DNA from: Haloferax mucosum ATCC BAA-1512
GTDB lineage: Archaea; Halobacteriota; Halobacteria; Halobacteriales; Haloferacaceae
Assembly (NCBI RefSeq): GCF_000337815.1
Contig: NZ_AOLN01000001.1
Span: 186,001-250,000 of the forward strand
Reading direction: 5' to 3'
DNA length: 64,000 nucleotides
Position numbers and translations under genes: made by a program. This document shows, one piece after another, positions 48,525-58,561 of this stretch. The number at the start of each line of letters is the position of its first letter. Position 1 is the stretch's first letter. The notes under the pieces are model-generated. The model saw only the letters and a program-made list of their open reading frames with translations. It was not told the DNA's origin and searched no databases.

Positions 48525-50278
48525 GCGAACGCACCGCACCTGCGACAGAGCCTGCCCCGGCCGCGACCGAAGCGGAGTCGACGGACACCGAAGTGACGTC
48601 CGGCGCGACGGCGGTCATCCGCGCGCTCGAAAACGCTGACGTCGAAACCGCGTTCGGCGTGCAGGGCGGCGCTATCATGCCAATCTACGACGCGCTGTAC
48701 GATTCCGACATTCGTCACGTGACGATGGCGCACGAGCAGGCCGCGTCCCACGCCGCCGACGCCTACGGTGTCGTCCACGGCGCTCCCGGCGTCTGTCTCG
48801 CCACGTCCGGTCCGGGTGCGACGAACCTCGTGACCGGCATCGCCGACGCCAACATGGACTCCGACGCGGTGCTCGCGCTCACAGGACAGGTCCCATCGGA
48901 CATGGTCGGTTCCGACGCGTTCCAAGAGACGGACACGACGGGCGTCACCGCGCCTATCACGAAACACAACTACTTCGCAACCTCGCCAGACACCGTCGGC
49001 GACACGGTCGGCGAAGCGTTTGCACTCGCCGCCGAAGGACGCCCCGGACCGACACTGGTTGACCTCCCGAAAGACGTCTCGCTCGGCGAGACCGACCGAG
49101 AACCCGGTCCGGGACGGTCCCCGGCGACGTGCCGTCCCCGAACCGAGCCGGCCGACGCCGAAGTCGAGGCCGCGGCCCGCGCAATCGAGCGCGCGGAGAA
49201 ACCGCTCTTGCTATTCGGCGGCGGCGTCGTCAAGGGGAACGCGACCGACGCGGCCCGGCAGTTTGCGACAGAGCACCGGATTCCGGTCGTCACGACGATG
49301 CCCGGAATCGGCGCGATGCCGGAAGACCACGACCTCTGTCTCTCGTGGGCGGGCATGCACGGCACCGGCTACGCGAATATGGCCATCACGCACACCGATT
49401 GTCTCGTCGCGGTCGGCACGCGCTTCGACGACCGTCTGACAGGCGGTATCGACACGTTCGCGCCCGAAGCGGAGGTCGTTCACATCGACATCGACCCGGC
49501 GGAAATATCGAAGAACGTCCACGCGGACTACCCGGTCGTCGGCGACGCCGAGCGCGCAATCGAGCGCGTCGATGCCGAGATGACGGCCAGCCCCGACGCC
49601 CGTGAGTGGTGCGAACAGTGTCTGACGTGGAAAGACGAGTACCCGATGGACTACGCGGCACCGGATACCGAACCGCTCAAGCCGCAGTTCGTCGTCGAGG
49701 CGCTGGACGAAGCCACGCCCGACGAGACCATCGTCACGAGCGGCGTCGGCCAACACCAGATGTGGGCCGCCCAGTACTGGACGTTCCGCGAACCGCGTCG
49801 CTGGGTCTCCTCGCACGGACTCGGCACGATGGGATACGGGCTTCCGGCCGCTATCGGTGCCCGACTCGCGGCCGACGACGACGAAACCGTCGTCTGTGTC
49901 GATGGCGACGCCTCGTTCCTGATGACGATTCAGGAACTGTCGGTCGCCGTCCGCGAGGACCTCGACATCACCGTCGCCATCCTGAACAACGAGTACATCG
50001 GGATGGTCCGCCAGTGGCAGGACGCCTTCTTCGAGGGCCGTCGCATGGCCGCTGGCTACGACTGGTGTCCCCAGTTCGACAAACTCGCAGAAGCCTTCGG
50101 CGCGCGCGGTTGGGCCGTCGATTCTTACGAGGAAGTCCCGGAAGCAATCGAGGCGGCGCTGGCGTACGACGGTCCGTCAGTCATCGACTTCCACGTTGAC
50201 CCCGCGGAGAACGTCTACCCGATGGTCTCGTCGGGCGGTGCGAACGGCAAATTCGCCCTCTCGGAGGACCAGTTATGA
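48521..50278 (+). CDS. ilvB: Acetolactate synthase large subunit
   Basis: The 585-residue thiamine-diphosphate enzyme condenses two pyruvates, or pyruvate and 2-oxobutyrate, in valine, leucine and isoleucine synthesis. The catalytic Glu is in VTMAHEQAASHAADAYG, and AFGVQGGAIMPIYDAL is the N-terminal signature. The Mg/ThDP motif runs from CVDGDASFLMTIQELSVA to VAILNNEYIGMVRQWQDAFF. FAD-region blocks are ILFGGGVV-like (LLLFGGGVVKGNATDAARQF). The N-terminal 25 residues are acidic and Thr-rich. It heads ilvB-ilvN-ilvC-small protein-leuC-leuD. It is preceded by a leader-peptide-like 5' region and its own promoter about 250 bases upstream, so it is not part of the leuA transcript. Confidence 0.96.
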   Translation: MSERTAPATEPAPAATEAESTDTEVTSGATAVIRALENADVETAFGVQGGAIMPIYDALYDSDIRHVTMAHEQAASHAADAYGVVHGAPGVCLATSGPGATNLVTGIADANMDSDAVLALTGQVPSDMVGSDAFQETDTTGVTAPITKHNYFATSPDTVGDTVGEAFALAAEGRPGPTLVDLPKDVSLGETDREPGPGRSPATCRPRTEPADAEVEAAARAIERAEKPLLLFGGGVVKGNATDAARQFATEHRIPVVTTMPGIGAMPEDHDLCLSWAGMHGTGYANMAITHTDCLVAVGTRFDDRLTGGIDTFAPEAEVVHIDIDPAEISKNVHADYPVVGDAERAIERVDAEMTASPDAREWCEQCLTWKDEYPMDYAAPDTEPLKPQFVVEALDEATPDETIVTSGVGQHQMWAAQYWTFREPRRWVSSHGLGTMGYGLPAAIGARLAADDDETVVCVDGDASFLMTIQELSVAVREDLDITVAILNNEYIGMVRQWQDAFFEGRRMAAGYDWCPQFDKLAEAFGARGWAVDSYEEVPEAIEAALAYDGPSVIDFHVDPAENVYPMVSSGGANGKFALSEDQL

Positions 50279-50933
50279 GCGACGGTCAAACGGGATTGCA
50301 GGGTCCCGCGCCCGAAGACCGTCCGCATCCCGACGGACGGCGGAACGCCCAAGGAATCCGCGTTGACCCTGCGGTCGAATCGGAACGCGAGCCGCGCAGA
50401 ACCGTGCTGTCGGCCATCGTCGAGCACGAACCCGGCGTCCTCTCGCGGGTCGCTGGACTGGCCGCGCGCCGGCAGTTCAACATCGAGAGCCTCACGGTCG
50501 GGCCGACGACCGTCGATGGACACGCGCGCATCACGATGGTCGTCGAGGAACCCGACCCCGGCATCGACCAAATCGAAACACAGCTGGCCAAACTGAAGCC
50601 GGTCATCTCCATCGGCGAACTGGACGACGACGCCGTTCGCGCGGAACTCGTCTTGTTGAAAGTCCGCGGTGAAGACCCCGACAAAGTCCACGCAATCACG
50701 GAGATGTACGATGGCAAGACGCTCGACGCCGGCCCGGAGACCATCACGGTCCAACTGACCGGTGACGAGCACAAAATCGACGATGCCGTGGACGCCTTCC
50801 GTCGATTCGGCATCATCGAAATCGCCCGGACCGGCCAGACCGCCCTCGCCCACGGCGGGAAAAAGACAGTCCCCGGAGAGGAGCCCGGAACCTCCGGCGA
50901 ACCGACCAAACCGACGACCAACACTACATCCAA

Positions 50934-50937
<4 letters not shown>
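50275..50937 (+). CDS. ilvN: Acetolactate synthase regulatory subunit
   Basis: The 220-residue subunit has an N-terminal ACT domain, [20 protein letters not shown] with [13 protein letters not shown], which binds valine in known homologues and gives feedback control of IlvB. The second half, [20 protein letters not shown] with [20 protein letters not shown], is the ACT-like C-terminal domain. A roughly 40-residue acidic extension precedes the ACT domain, as is common in haloarchaea. Its ATG overlaps the ilvB stop (ATGA), and its stop overlaps ilvC by four bases. Confidence 0.95.
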
Positions 50938-51980
<1,043 letters not shown>

Positions 51981-52004
51981 CCACCCCCTAACCACCACGT
52001 ACCA

Positions 52005-52289
52005 ATGACGCGAAACGAGACAGCGGACGACGAATCGAACCGAATGCGCAATGTTAACCATACCAACCCCTACACAGGCGAGACGTTCACCACGGTCTAC
52101 GAGCGCGGCCCGGCCGTCACCGACGGCGGCAGGTCCGACTCGCAACCCGCGATGACGGGCGGGTCGGAGACGATGAAACAGGTGGACCACACGCCGCCGT
52201 ACGGCGACGGCACGAACGACGTTTGGCAACGCGGACACACCGAAATCACCGGCCGAAATCGGACGGACACAGGTGACGTAGATGAGTGA
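52005..52289 (+). CDS. Small acidic protein between ilvC and leuC, unknown
   Basis: The 94-residue protein has two related motifs: [20 protein letters not shown] at about residues 15-34 and [20 protein letters not shown] at about 58-77. Both follow V-(N/D)-H-T-x-P-Y-x-x-x-T-x-x-V-(Y/W)-x-R-G, so this is a tandem duplication of a 20-residue unit. It lies in the ilvBNC-leuCD operon and its last codons overlap the leuC start by eight bases. The His, Asp and Tyr residues could bind a ligand or metal. No family is recognised. Conservation within this operon suggests a helper or regulator of branched-chain synthesis, but this is inference. Confidence 0.75.
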   Translation: MTRNETADDESNRMRNVNHTNPYTGETFTTVYERGPAVTDGGRSDSQPAMTGGSETMKQVDHTPPYGDGTNDVWQRGHTEITGRNRTDTGDVDE

Positions 52290-53703
52290 GGGAACGCTCT
52301 ACGACAAGGTTTGGGAGGAACACACCGTCTCCGAACTCCCAACGGGCCAGACGCAGTTGTTCTGCGGCCTGCACCTCATCCACGAGGTGACGAGTCCGCA
52401 GGCGTTCGGGATGCTCCAAGAGCGCGACCTCGACGTCGCCTATCCCGAGCGGACTCACGCGACGGTAGACCACATCGTCCCCACGTCGGACCAGTCGCGT
52501 CCCTTCCAAGACGACGCCGCCGAAGAGATGATGTCCGAACTCGAACAGAACGTCCGTGACGCGGGCATCAACTTCTCGGACCCGACCTCGGGCGACCAGG
52601 GTATCGTGCACGTCATCGGGCCGGAGCAGGGACTCACCCAACCCGGCACGACCATCGTCTGTGGTGACAGCCACACCTCGACCCACGGCGCGTTCGGCGC
52701 GCTGGCGTTCGGTATCGGAACGAGCCAGATTCGTGACGTGCTGGCGACACAGACCGTCGCCATGGAGAAAAAGAAGGTTCGCAAAATCGAGGTCACGGGC
52801 GAACTCGAACCCGGCGTCGAAGCCAAGGACGTAGTGCTGGAAATCATCCGTCGCCTCGGCACCGAAGGCGGTGTCGGCTACGTCTACGAGTACGCCGGCG
52901 AAGCCATCGAGAGCCTCGACATGGAAGGTCGGATGAGCATCTGCAACATGTCCATCGAGGGCGGCGCTCGCGCGGGCTACGTCAATCCCGACGAGACCAC
53001 CTACGAGTGGCTGAAACAGACCGACTACTTCCAGGAGAACCCCGAGAAGTTCGACGAACTCAAGCCGTACTGGGAGTCAATCCGCTCCGACGAGGACGCC
53101 GAGTACGACGATGTCGTCACCATCGACGGGTCGGAACTCGAACCCGTCGTCACGTGGGGAACCACGCCCGGACAGGGCGTCGGCATCACCGAACCGATTC
53201 CGGCTCCGGAAGACCTGTCCGAAGAAAAACAGGACACCGCCCGGATGTCGCAAGAGCACATGGGCGTCGAACCCGGCGAGACGATGGCGGGCTACGAAAT
53301 CGACGTGGCGTTTCTCGGGTCGTGTACGAATGCTCGGATGCCCGACCTGCGCCGTGCCGCGGAGGTCGTCGAGGGTCGTCAAGTCGCCGACAGCGTCCGC
53401 GCGATGGTCGTCCCCGGCAGTCAGCGCGTCAAGGCCGCCGCCGAGGCGGAAGGTCTCGACGCGGTGTTCGAGGAAGCCGGATTTGAGTGGCGCGAAGCGG
53501 GCTGTTCGATGTGTCTCGGCATGAACGAAGACCAACTGGAGGGCGACGAAGCCTCGGCGTCCTCGTCGAACCGGAACTTCATCGGCCGACAGGGGTCGAA
53601 AGACGGCAAGACCGTGCTGATGAACCCGCGCATGGTGGCCGCGGCGGCCGTGACCGGCCACGTGACTGACGTGCGCGACCTGAAGGAGGTGACAGAAGCA
53701 TGA
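52282..53703 (+). CDS. leuC: 3-Isopropylmalate dehydratase large subunit
   Basis: The 473-residue aconitase-family subunit isomerises 2- to 3-isopropylmalate with LeuD. The 4Fe-4S cluster cysteines are in [20 protein letters not shown] and [17 protein letters not shown]. Other conserved blocks are [20 protein letters not shown]-type ([20 protein letters not shown]), [17 protein letters not shown] and [20 protein letters not shown], with [11 protein letters not shown] near the end. It overlaps the small upstream gene by eight bases and leuD by four. Length is normal for the archaeal/bacterial LeuC type. Confidence 0.95.
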   Translation: MSEGTLYDKVWEEHTVSELPTGQTQLFCGLHLIHEVTSPQAFGMLQERDLDVAYPERTHATVDHIVPTSDQSRPFQDDAAEEMMSELEQNVRDAGINFSDPTSGDQGIVHVIGPEQGLTQPGTTIVCGDSHTSTHGAFGALAFGIGTSQIRDVLATQTVAMEKKKVRKIEVTGELEPGVEAKDVVLEIIRRLGTEGGVGYVYEYAGEAIESLDMEGRMSICNMSIEGGARAGYVNPDETTYEWLKQTDYFQENPEKFDELKPYWESIRSDEDAEYDDVVTIDGSELEPVVTWGTTPGQGVGITEPIPAPEDLSEEKQDTARMSQEHMGVEPGETMAGYEIDVAFLGSCTNARMPDLRRAAEVVEGRQVADSVRAMVVPGSQRVKAAAEAEGLDAVFEEAGFEWREAGCSMCLGMNEDQLEGDEASASSSNRNFIGRQGSKDGKTVLMNPRMVAAAAVTGHVTDVRDLKEVTEA

Positions 53704-54308
53704 CCGACGAAATCCCAGCAATCGACTCCGCCTCGGGGACGGGCGTCCCCATCCGCGGAAACGACATCGACACGGACCAGATAATCCCGGCGCGGTTCAT
53801 GAAGGTCGTCACGTTCGACGGTCTCGGCGAGTTCGCGTTCTTCGACAAGCGGTACGACGAGCACGACGACCCCAAGGACCACCCGATGAACGAGCCGCAC
53901 TTCCAAGAGGCCTCTATCATGGTCGTCAACGCGAACTTCGGCTGTGGCTCGTCACGCGAACACGCCCCGCAGGCGCTCATGCGCTGGGGCATCGACGCCA
54001 TCATCGGCGAGTCCTTCGCGGAAATCTTCGCGGGCAACTGCCTCGCGTTGGGTATCCCGACGGTCACCGCCGACCACGACACCATCGTCGAACTGCAGGA
54101 CTGGGTCGACGAGAACCCCGACGCCGACATCGACGTGGATGTGGAAAACGAGACGGTCACCTACGGCGATACGACCGTGGACGTGACCGTTGACGACGCA
54201 CAGAGAAAGGCGCTCACCGAGGGGGTCTGGGACACGACGGCGCTCATGAAGTCGAACGCCGACGCGGTACAGGACACGGCAGACAGCCTTCCCTACGTGG
54301 ACGGCTGA
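53700..54308 (+). CDS. leuD: 3-Isopropylmalate dehydratase small subunit
   Basis: The 202-residue swivelling subunit pairs with LeuC. It contains [20 protein letters not shown], the substrate-binding loop and the signature [40 protein letters not shown] follows. The start overlaps the leuC stop by four bases (ATGA). It is the last gene of the ilvB transcript; a convergent Nudix-like gene follows about 105 bases away. Length and motifs are typical of the bacterial-type LeuD. Confidence 0.95.
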   Translation: MTDEIPAIDSASGTGVPIRGNDIDTDQIIPARFMKVVTFDGLGEFAFFDKRYDEHDDPKDHPMNEPHFQEASIMVVNANFGCGSSREHAPQALMRWGIDAIIGESFAEIFAGNCLALGIPTVTADHDTIVELQDWVDENPDADIDVDVENETVTYGDTTVDVTVDDAQRKALTEGVWDTTALMKSNADAVQDTADSLPYVDG

Positions 54309-54413
54309 CCGGTCGCTGTTTCTTCGGCAGTCACAGACGCACCGCACTGTTTCTGGCGAGCGTTTCGACCTGATTGTGAGCGTGACGCGACGGCTGCTGT
54401 GTGACTCTGTTGC

Positions 54414-54953
54414 TTACTCGACGAACAGTCGCACGTCGTCGTCGGCTGGGAGGCCACGGTTCGCCTCCGGGACGGCGTCGCGCCATTCGGCGGTCACACC
54501 GTCGGTGTCAGAGTGTGGGTCGTCGTCGGAGACGGGAGCGGCGCTGAGTACGACGTGAGTCGTCGCGTCGATGGACGTGTCCTCGCCTTCGACGTCGTGT
54601 TTGGCGAGCCGACAGCGCTCGATACCCTCGATTTCGACGTCGATGCCGGTCTGTTCGCTGACTCCCCGAACAGCTTCGGCGACGTAGTCGTCGTCCGAGG
54701 CGACTTTCACGTTCGGGAGAACACCGGCCCCGGATTCTTGATGAATTTGCAGGAGAACCTCACCCGCGTCGTTCGTGACGCCGACGATGGCTCGACCGGC
54801 GTAGTCGCGCTCACAGAAGTCGCCGTCTTCGTGGACGAACGTATGCTCGCAGTAGTCGATGTCCTCGCGGTCGGCGAGTACCGCCGGGTCCGGGAGATGT
54901 CGTTCGGTCGCTGATTCGGCTGCAATCTCGTCTGGGTGGGTGTGTTCGGACAT
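54414..54953 (-). CDS. Nudix-like protein with degenerate box
   Basis: The 179-residue protein has a Nudix-type fold pattern: RAIVGVTNDAGEVLLQIHQE, then VKVASDDDYVAEAVRGVSEQ and TGIDVEIEGIERCRL. The standard G-x5-E-x7-R-E-x-x-E-E-x-G box is degenerate (no leading Gly pair; VRGVSEQTG in place of REVxEExG), so hydrolase activity is doubtful. The N-terminus has a CEHTFVHEDGDFCERD segment with two Cys. The ATG at 54953 (MSEHTHPDE) is preferred to a long upstream extension through a repeat region. It converges with leuD and separates leuD from leuB. Its role in leucine synthesis, if any, is unknown. Confidence 0.7.
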   Translation of the reverse strand: MSEHTHPDEIAAESATERHLPDPAVLADREDIDYCEHTFVHEDGDFCERDYAGRAIVGVTNDAGEVLLQIHQESGAGVLPNVKVASDDDYVAEAVRGVSEQTGIDVEIEGIERCRLAKHDVEGEDTSIDATTHVVLSAAPVSDDDPHSDTDGVTAEWRDAVPEANRGLPADDDVRLFVE

Positions 54954-55345
54954 AGCTTGTTGGTGACTCGTGAGCCGGGATGACCGTGTGACTCTTCGTG
55001 TCGAATCGCTGGCTATACGCGTCGCTGTTCGTGTAGCAGACGCTCTTCGTGTCGCGTCGCTGTTCACGTGATAGACGCTTCGCGTGGCAGACGCTCGTAG
55101 ACGGCGAACCCCGACCCACAGAGCAGGTCGTTCCCGGAGGTCGGTGCTCCGGAGCAATAGCTACAGGAACATGATACAAGAAAACACCGATTTATTTTCG
55201 AATACTTCCCACACGTAATTATTCTCACGGAGAGGATAAAAACATTCGGGAAGAAGTCATTTTTGGGCTGAAGTTCACACCCCGGTGAAAGGCGGTTTTC
55301 GGGGGTATCGACACACTCTTTCCGTCGCCCATCCCACGGTTTGAC
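54954..55345. other. 392-base region before leuB with repeats
   Basis: No gene is seen. The left part holds degenerate tandem repeats (54991-55102). The middle (55180-55260) is AT-rich with TATA-like runs (CGATTTATTTTCG, CGTAATTATTCTC, GGATAAAAACATT) that could serve a long leuB leader transcript. The leuB ATG lies about 90-100 bases after the last of them, so leuB may have a 5' UTR of about 70 bases. Confidence 0.4.
54991..55102. repeat. Degenerate 35-base tandem repeats
   Basis: Two 35-base units (55019-55053 and 55054-55088) share GCGTCGCTGTTC, a G/A-rich centre ending AGAC, and TTCG-GTG. Partial copies flank them. They lie between the Nudix-like start and the leuB promoter and may be slippage products. 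Confidence 0.45.
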
Positions 55346-56320
55346 ATGACTCACGAGATTGTCGTCATCCCCGGCGATGGAATCGGGGCGGAGGTCGTCC
55401 CGGCCGCCGTGGACGTACTGAAAGCGGTCGGTCACTTCGAATTCGTCGAAGCCGACGCGGGCGACCACGTGAAAGCAGAAACCGGCGAGGCGCTCCCGCA
55501 GGAGACCTACGACCTCGCGGCAGAGGCCGACGCGACCCTGTTCGGGGCCGCGGGCGAGACGGCGGCGGACGTTATTCTCCCACTTCGAACTGCAGTGGAC
55601 TCCTTCGTCAACGTCCGCCCGGCGAAGGCCTACCCCGGCGTGGACGCCCTGCGCCCGGAGACGGACCTCGTCTTCCTCCGGGAGAACACCGAAGGCGTCT
55701 ACTCGGGTCACGAGGACTGCCTCTCTGAGGACCTCTCGACGCTCACGCGCGTCGTGACCACGTCCGCATCGGAGCGGCTCGCCGAATACGCCTGCGACTA
55801 CGTCGGCGGCGAGGGCGGCAGTTTTCAGGTCGCTCACAAGGCGAACGTGATGCGCGAGACCGACGGCCGTTTCCGTGACGCCGTCGTCTCCGTCGCCGAC
55901 GAGAACGGCGTCGAAGTCGAAGAAGTTCTGATGGACGCGTTCGCAACGCGCGTCTGTCTCGACCCCACGCAGTTCGACACCATCGTCTGTCCGAACCTCG
56001 CGGGCGACGTGCTGTCGGACCTCGCGGCCGGACTCGTCGGCGGTCTCGGCCTACTCCCCTCGGCGAACATCGGTCCGGACAGTGCACTGTTCGAGCCTGT
56101 TCACGGGTCCGCTCCCGACATTGCTGGTGAAGGAATCGCCAACCCGACGGCGACCATCCTCTCGGCCGCCATGTTGCTCGATTACCTCGATTACGAAGCC
56201 GAAGCACAGCAGGTCAGAGCCGCCGTCGAAGGCGTTCTCGCGGACGGTCCACGAACCCCGGACCTCGGTGGCGACGCTTCCACGGAGGACGTGTCCGCGG
56301 CGATTATCGACCGTCTCTAA
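55346..56320 (+). CDS. leuB: 3-Isopropylmalate dehydrogenase
   Basis: The 324-residue enzyme oxidatively decarboxylates 3-isopropylmalate. It starts [20 protein letters not shown]. The substrate-site motif is [15 protein letters not shown], and metal Asp residues lie in [20 protein letters not shown]. The NAD-binding loop is [20 protein letters not shown]. Length suits the short archaeal LeuB/isocitrate dehydrogenase-like group. It has its own promoter, separated from leuD by the Nudix-like gene. It completes the leucine pathway present in this window (leuA, leuC, leuD, leuB). Confidence 0.95.
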   Translation: MTHEIVVIPGDGIGAEVVPAAVDVLKAVGHFEFVEADAGDHVKAETGEALPQETYDLAAEADATLFGAAGETAADVILPLRTAVDSFVNVRPAKAYPGVDALRPETDLVFLRENTEGVYSGHEDCLSEDLSTLTRVVTTSASERLAEYACDYVGGEGGSFQVAHKANVMRETDGRFRDAVVSVADENGVEVEEVLMDAFATRVCLDPTQFDTIVCPNLAGDVLSDLAAGLVGGLGLLPSANIGPDSALFEPVHGSAPDIAGEGIANPTATILSAAMLLDYLDYEAEAQQVRAAVEGVLADGPRTPDLGGDASTEDVSAAIIDRL

Positions 56321-56773
56321 GCTGTCTGTCGGTCGATAGTCGGTAGTTGGTACTCACTCTCGGACGCCGCTGTCGGACGCGCGTTCACGTTCGAATCCGC
56401 GAAGCCGAATTCGAATCTACATCTGCATCTAAATCTAAATCTGAATCTGAATCTGAATCTGAATCTGAACCTGAGCCTGAATCCGAACTCGATACCGGGT
56501 TGGAGCCGCCTGCCATCGAAGTCCGTCGCTGGGCGCGTTGCCCCTGCCACACCTGCCCGACGCGCGGGCTTCGTTCGATTTTTCGGCATTGCTCTCCGTC
56601 TGTTACTGTTTCTGTCTCACCGCGAGTCGCTTCGTCAGTCACGCTCCCTTCGACGACTTGTCTTCGTTCCTGCGCGTCTATTCGCCCAAACCGAACAAAG
56701 ACGAACGAAATCCAACATAAACAATTAACACTCCCTGCCGACGTACCATCCACCCAACGAGGTACCGCCACTG
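56321..56773. other. 453-base leuB-glpR intergenic region
   Basis: No gene is supported. It contains a hexanucleotide microsatellite (56416-56487) and, near the right end, an AT-rich run AAACAATTAACA (about 56718-56729) about 45-55 bases before the glpR ATG, probably its promoter. CGAGG lies about 18 bases before the ATG. Apparent ORFs here are Ser-Glu or Arg-Phe repeat translations of the microsatellite. Confidence 0.45.
56416..56487. repeat. Hexanucleotide microsatellite (about 12 TCTGAA-like units)
   Basis: Twelve consecutive six-base units run from TCTACA through TCTGCA, two TCTAAA and five exact TCTGAA to CCTGAG, CCTGAA and TCCGAA. The centre is exact and the edges are decayed, the mark of slippage expansion. 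It lies between leuB and glpR. Confidence 0.7.
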
Positions 56774-57541
56774 ATGTTACCAGCAGAGCGCAAACGTCGC
56801 ATTGTCGAACTCGTCGCCGATTCAGACGGTCGGTCCGTCGAATCACTCTCCGAGAACCTGGGATACTCAAAGGCGACGATACGCCGTGACCTACGCGAAC
56901 TCGAAACCCGCGGACTCATCGAACGGTCACACGGTGGGGCCGTCCCGGTGACCTCCGTCGGCCGCGAGCAGACATACGGGCAAAAAGAAGTGCAGAATCT
57001 CGAAGGCAAACGTGCAATCGCCGACAGAGCCGTCGAAGAACTGGCCGAGGGTCACGTCGTCTTCTTCGACGCGGGGACGACCACGATGGAAGTCGCCCGC
57101 AAAGTCCCCAAAGACGGGACGATTCTCGGCGTGACCAACTCGCCGCGTCTCGCGGTCGAGTTGAACGAAGACGACAACGAAGTCAAACTCACCGGCGGGA
57201 CGCTTCGCCGGCGGACGAAAGCGCTCGTCGGGCCGACCGCCGAATCGTTCATGCAACGGACGAACTTCGACGTGCTCTTTCTCGGAACCAACGCCATCGA
57301 CATCGAATCCGGTCTCACGACGCCGAACGAGGACGAAGCGCGGATGAAAGAGCTGATGGTCGAAAAGGCAGAGAAAGTCGTCCTCGTCGCCGATATATCC
57401 AAACTCGGTCGCCGAAGCTTCGTTCAGTTCGCGTCGCTCGCGGACGTTGACCTGTTTATCACCGACGGCACGCTCGACGACGACACCCGCGAAGCCATCG
57501 AGAGCGCCAGCGTCGTCGTCGCCGACGAGGCCGGACAATGA
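56774..57541 (+). CDS. glpR: DeoR-family regulator GlpR
   Basis: The 255-residue DeoR-type repressor has an N-terminal winged helix (RKRRIVELVADSDGRSVESL, then GYSKATIRRDLRELETRGLI). The C-terminal sugar-phosphate-binding DeoRC domain has VFFDAGTTTMEVARKVP and VLFLGTNAIDIESGLTTPNE. In H. volcanii GlpR, next to pfkB, represses fructose and glucose catabolic genes when glycerol is present. Here it overlaps pfkB by four bases, so repressor and first target are co-translated. It probably controls its own operon and the ptf operon downstream. The inducer would be a phosphorylated sugar. Confidence 0.94.
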   Translation: MLPAERKRRIVELVADSDGRSVESLSENLGYSKATIRRDLRELETRGLIERSHGGAVPVTSVGREQTYGQKEVQNLEGKRAIADRAVEELAEGHVVFFDAGTTTMEVARKVPKDGTILGVTNSPRLAVELNEDDNEVKLTGGTLRRRTKALVGPTAESFMQRTNFDVLFLGTNAIDIESGLTTPNEDEARMKELMVEKAEKVVLVADISKLGRRSFVQFASLADVDLFITDGTLDDDTREAIESASVVVADEAGQ

Positions 57542-58455
57542 TTCTCACCGTCACGCCGAACCCGGCGGTTGACCACACGATTCACTTCGACGAACCGCTC
57601 CAAACCGGCGTCGTCCACCGCACCGACGACGCGGTGTTCACCGCCGGAGGTAAGGGAATCAACGTCGCCAAGTACGTCTCGGCACTCGACGCCGACACGA
57701 CCGCGACCGGCTTTCTCGGCGGCCACTTCGGCACGTTCGTCCGCGGCCGACTCGACGACGACGGCGTTCCCTCGGATTTCGTGACCATCGACGCGAACAC
57801 GCGTCTGAACACGACGGTCCTCGCCGAAGACGGCGAATACAAACTCAATCACAACGGCCCGCAGATTTGCGCCGCCGACGTAGACGAACTCGTCGAGACG
57901 GTGCAGGCGAACGAGCCAGACACGCTCTTGGTCGGCGGCAGTCTCCCACCGGGAATGTCGCTGTCGGCGGTCGATAGGCTCGCCCGCGCCGGCGACTGGC
58001 GAACGGCGGTCGATATGGGCGGAGAGTCCCTTTCGAATCTCGAAGCCGACTACTTCGTCTGCAAACCCAACCGGTCGGAACTCGCGGCGGCGACCGGGCG
58101 GGCCGTCGAATCGGACGACGATGCGATTGCGGCCGCCGAAGCGCTTCAGAACCGCGGTTTCGAGTACGTCCTCGCCTCGCTCGGTGCCGACGGCGCACTT
58201 CTCGTCACAGACGACGAAGTGCTCTCGGCACCCGCGGCCGATGTCGAGGTCGTCGATACGGTCGGCGCTGGCGACGCGATTCTCTCGGGATTCCTCGCGG
58301 CCCGCGAACACGGCACGAGCAACGCGGACGCGCTCCGAATGGGTATCTTGACCGCCGCTCGCGTCGTCGGCGTCGCTGGTACCCGCGTCCCACACCTCGA
58401 AGACGTACTCACGAACGAAACGCGCATCGACGTAACCACCGTACGGCGGCGGTAA
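57538..58455 (+). CDS. pfkB: 1-Phosphofructokinase (PfkB family)
   Basis: The 305-residue ribokinase-family enzyme phosphorylates fructose 1-phosphate, the product of the fructose PTS, to fructose 1,6-bisphosphate. It starts MILTVTPNPAVDHTIHFDEP, with the substrate-contact VTPNPAVD of the 1-phosphofructokinases. GGKGINVAKYVSALD and the C-terminal catalytic DTVGAGDAILSGFLAAREH are intact. The start overlaps glpR by four bases. The product feeds Fba at the end of the window. The sequence fits the fructose 1-phosphate kinase subgroup better than 6-phosphofructokinase. Confidence 0.94.
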   Translation: MILTVTPNPAVDHTIHFDEPLQTGVVHRTDDAVFTAGGKGINVAKYVSALDADTTATGFLGGHFGTFVRGRLDDDGVPSDFVTIDANTRLNTTVLAEDGEYKLNHNGPQICAADVDELVETVQANEPDTLLVGGSLPPGMSLSAVDRLARAGDWRTAVDMGGESLSNLEADYFVCKPNRSELAAATGRAVESDDDAIAAAEALQNRGFEYVLASLGADGALLVTDDEVLSAPAADVEVVDTVGAGDAILSGFLAAREHGTSNADALRMGILTAARVVGVAGTRVPHLEDVLTNETRIDVTTVRRR

Positions 58456-58504
58456 GTTCACAATTCAGACTTTTATAAACTATATTTCAATCAGAAATAT
58501 ACAT

Positions 58505-58524
58505 ATTCGAAAGGATTTTTGAAT
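58505..58524. promoter_or_regulatory. Inverted repeat in ptfC upstream region
   Basis: ATTCGAAA-GGAT-TTTTGAAT is an 8+8 inverted repeat with one mismatch, 38-57 bases before the ptfC ATG. It lies downstream of a TATA-like CTTTTATAAACTATATTT (58471-58488). The position just after the core promoter suits a repressor site, with GlpR the obvious candidate. Confidence 0.45.
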
Positions 58525-58561
58525 ACATTTTCGTATGTTTCTGCGTAGGGTTGGCAACATT

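Noticed and set aside
56385-56870. A possible Ser-Asp repeat protein between leuB and glpR
   Set aside because: The repeat is only the microsatellite read in one frame; the rest has no protein-like features and it overlaps the glpR promoter and start.
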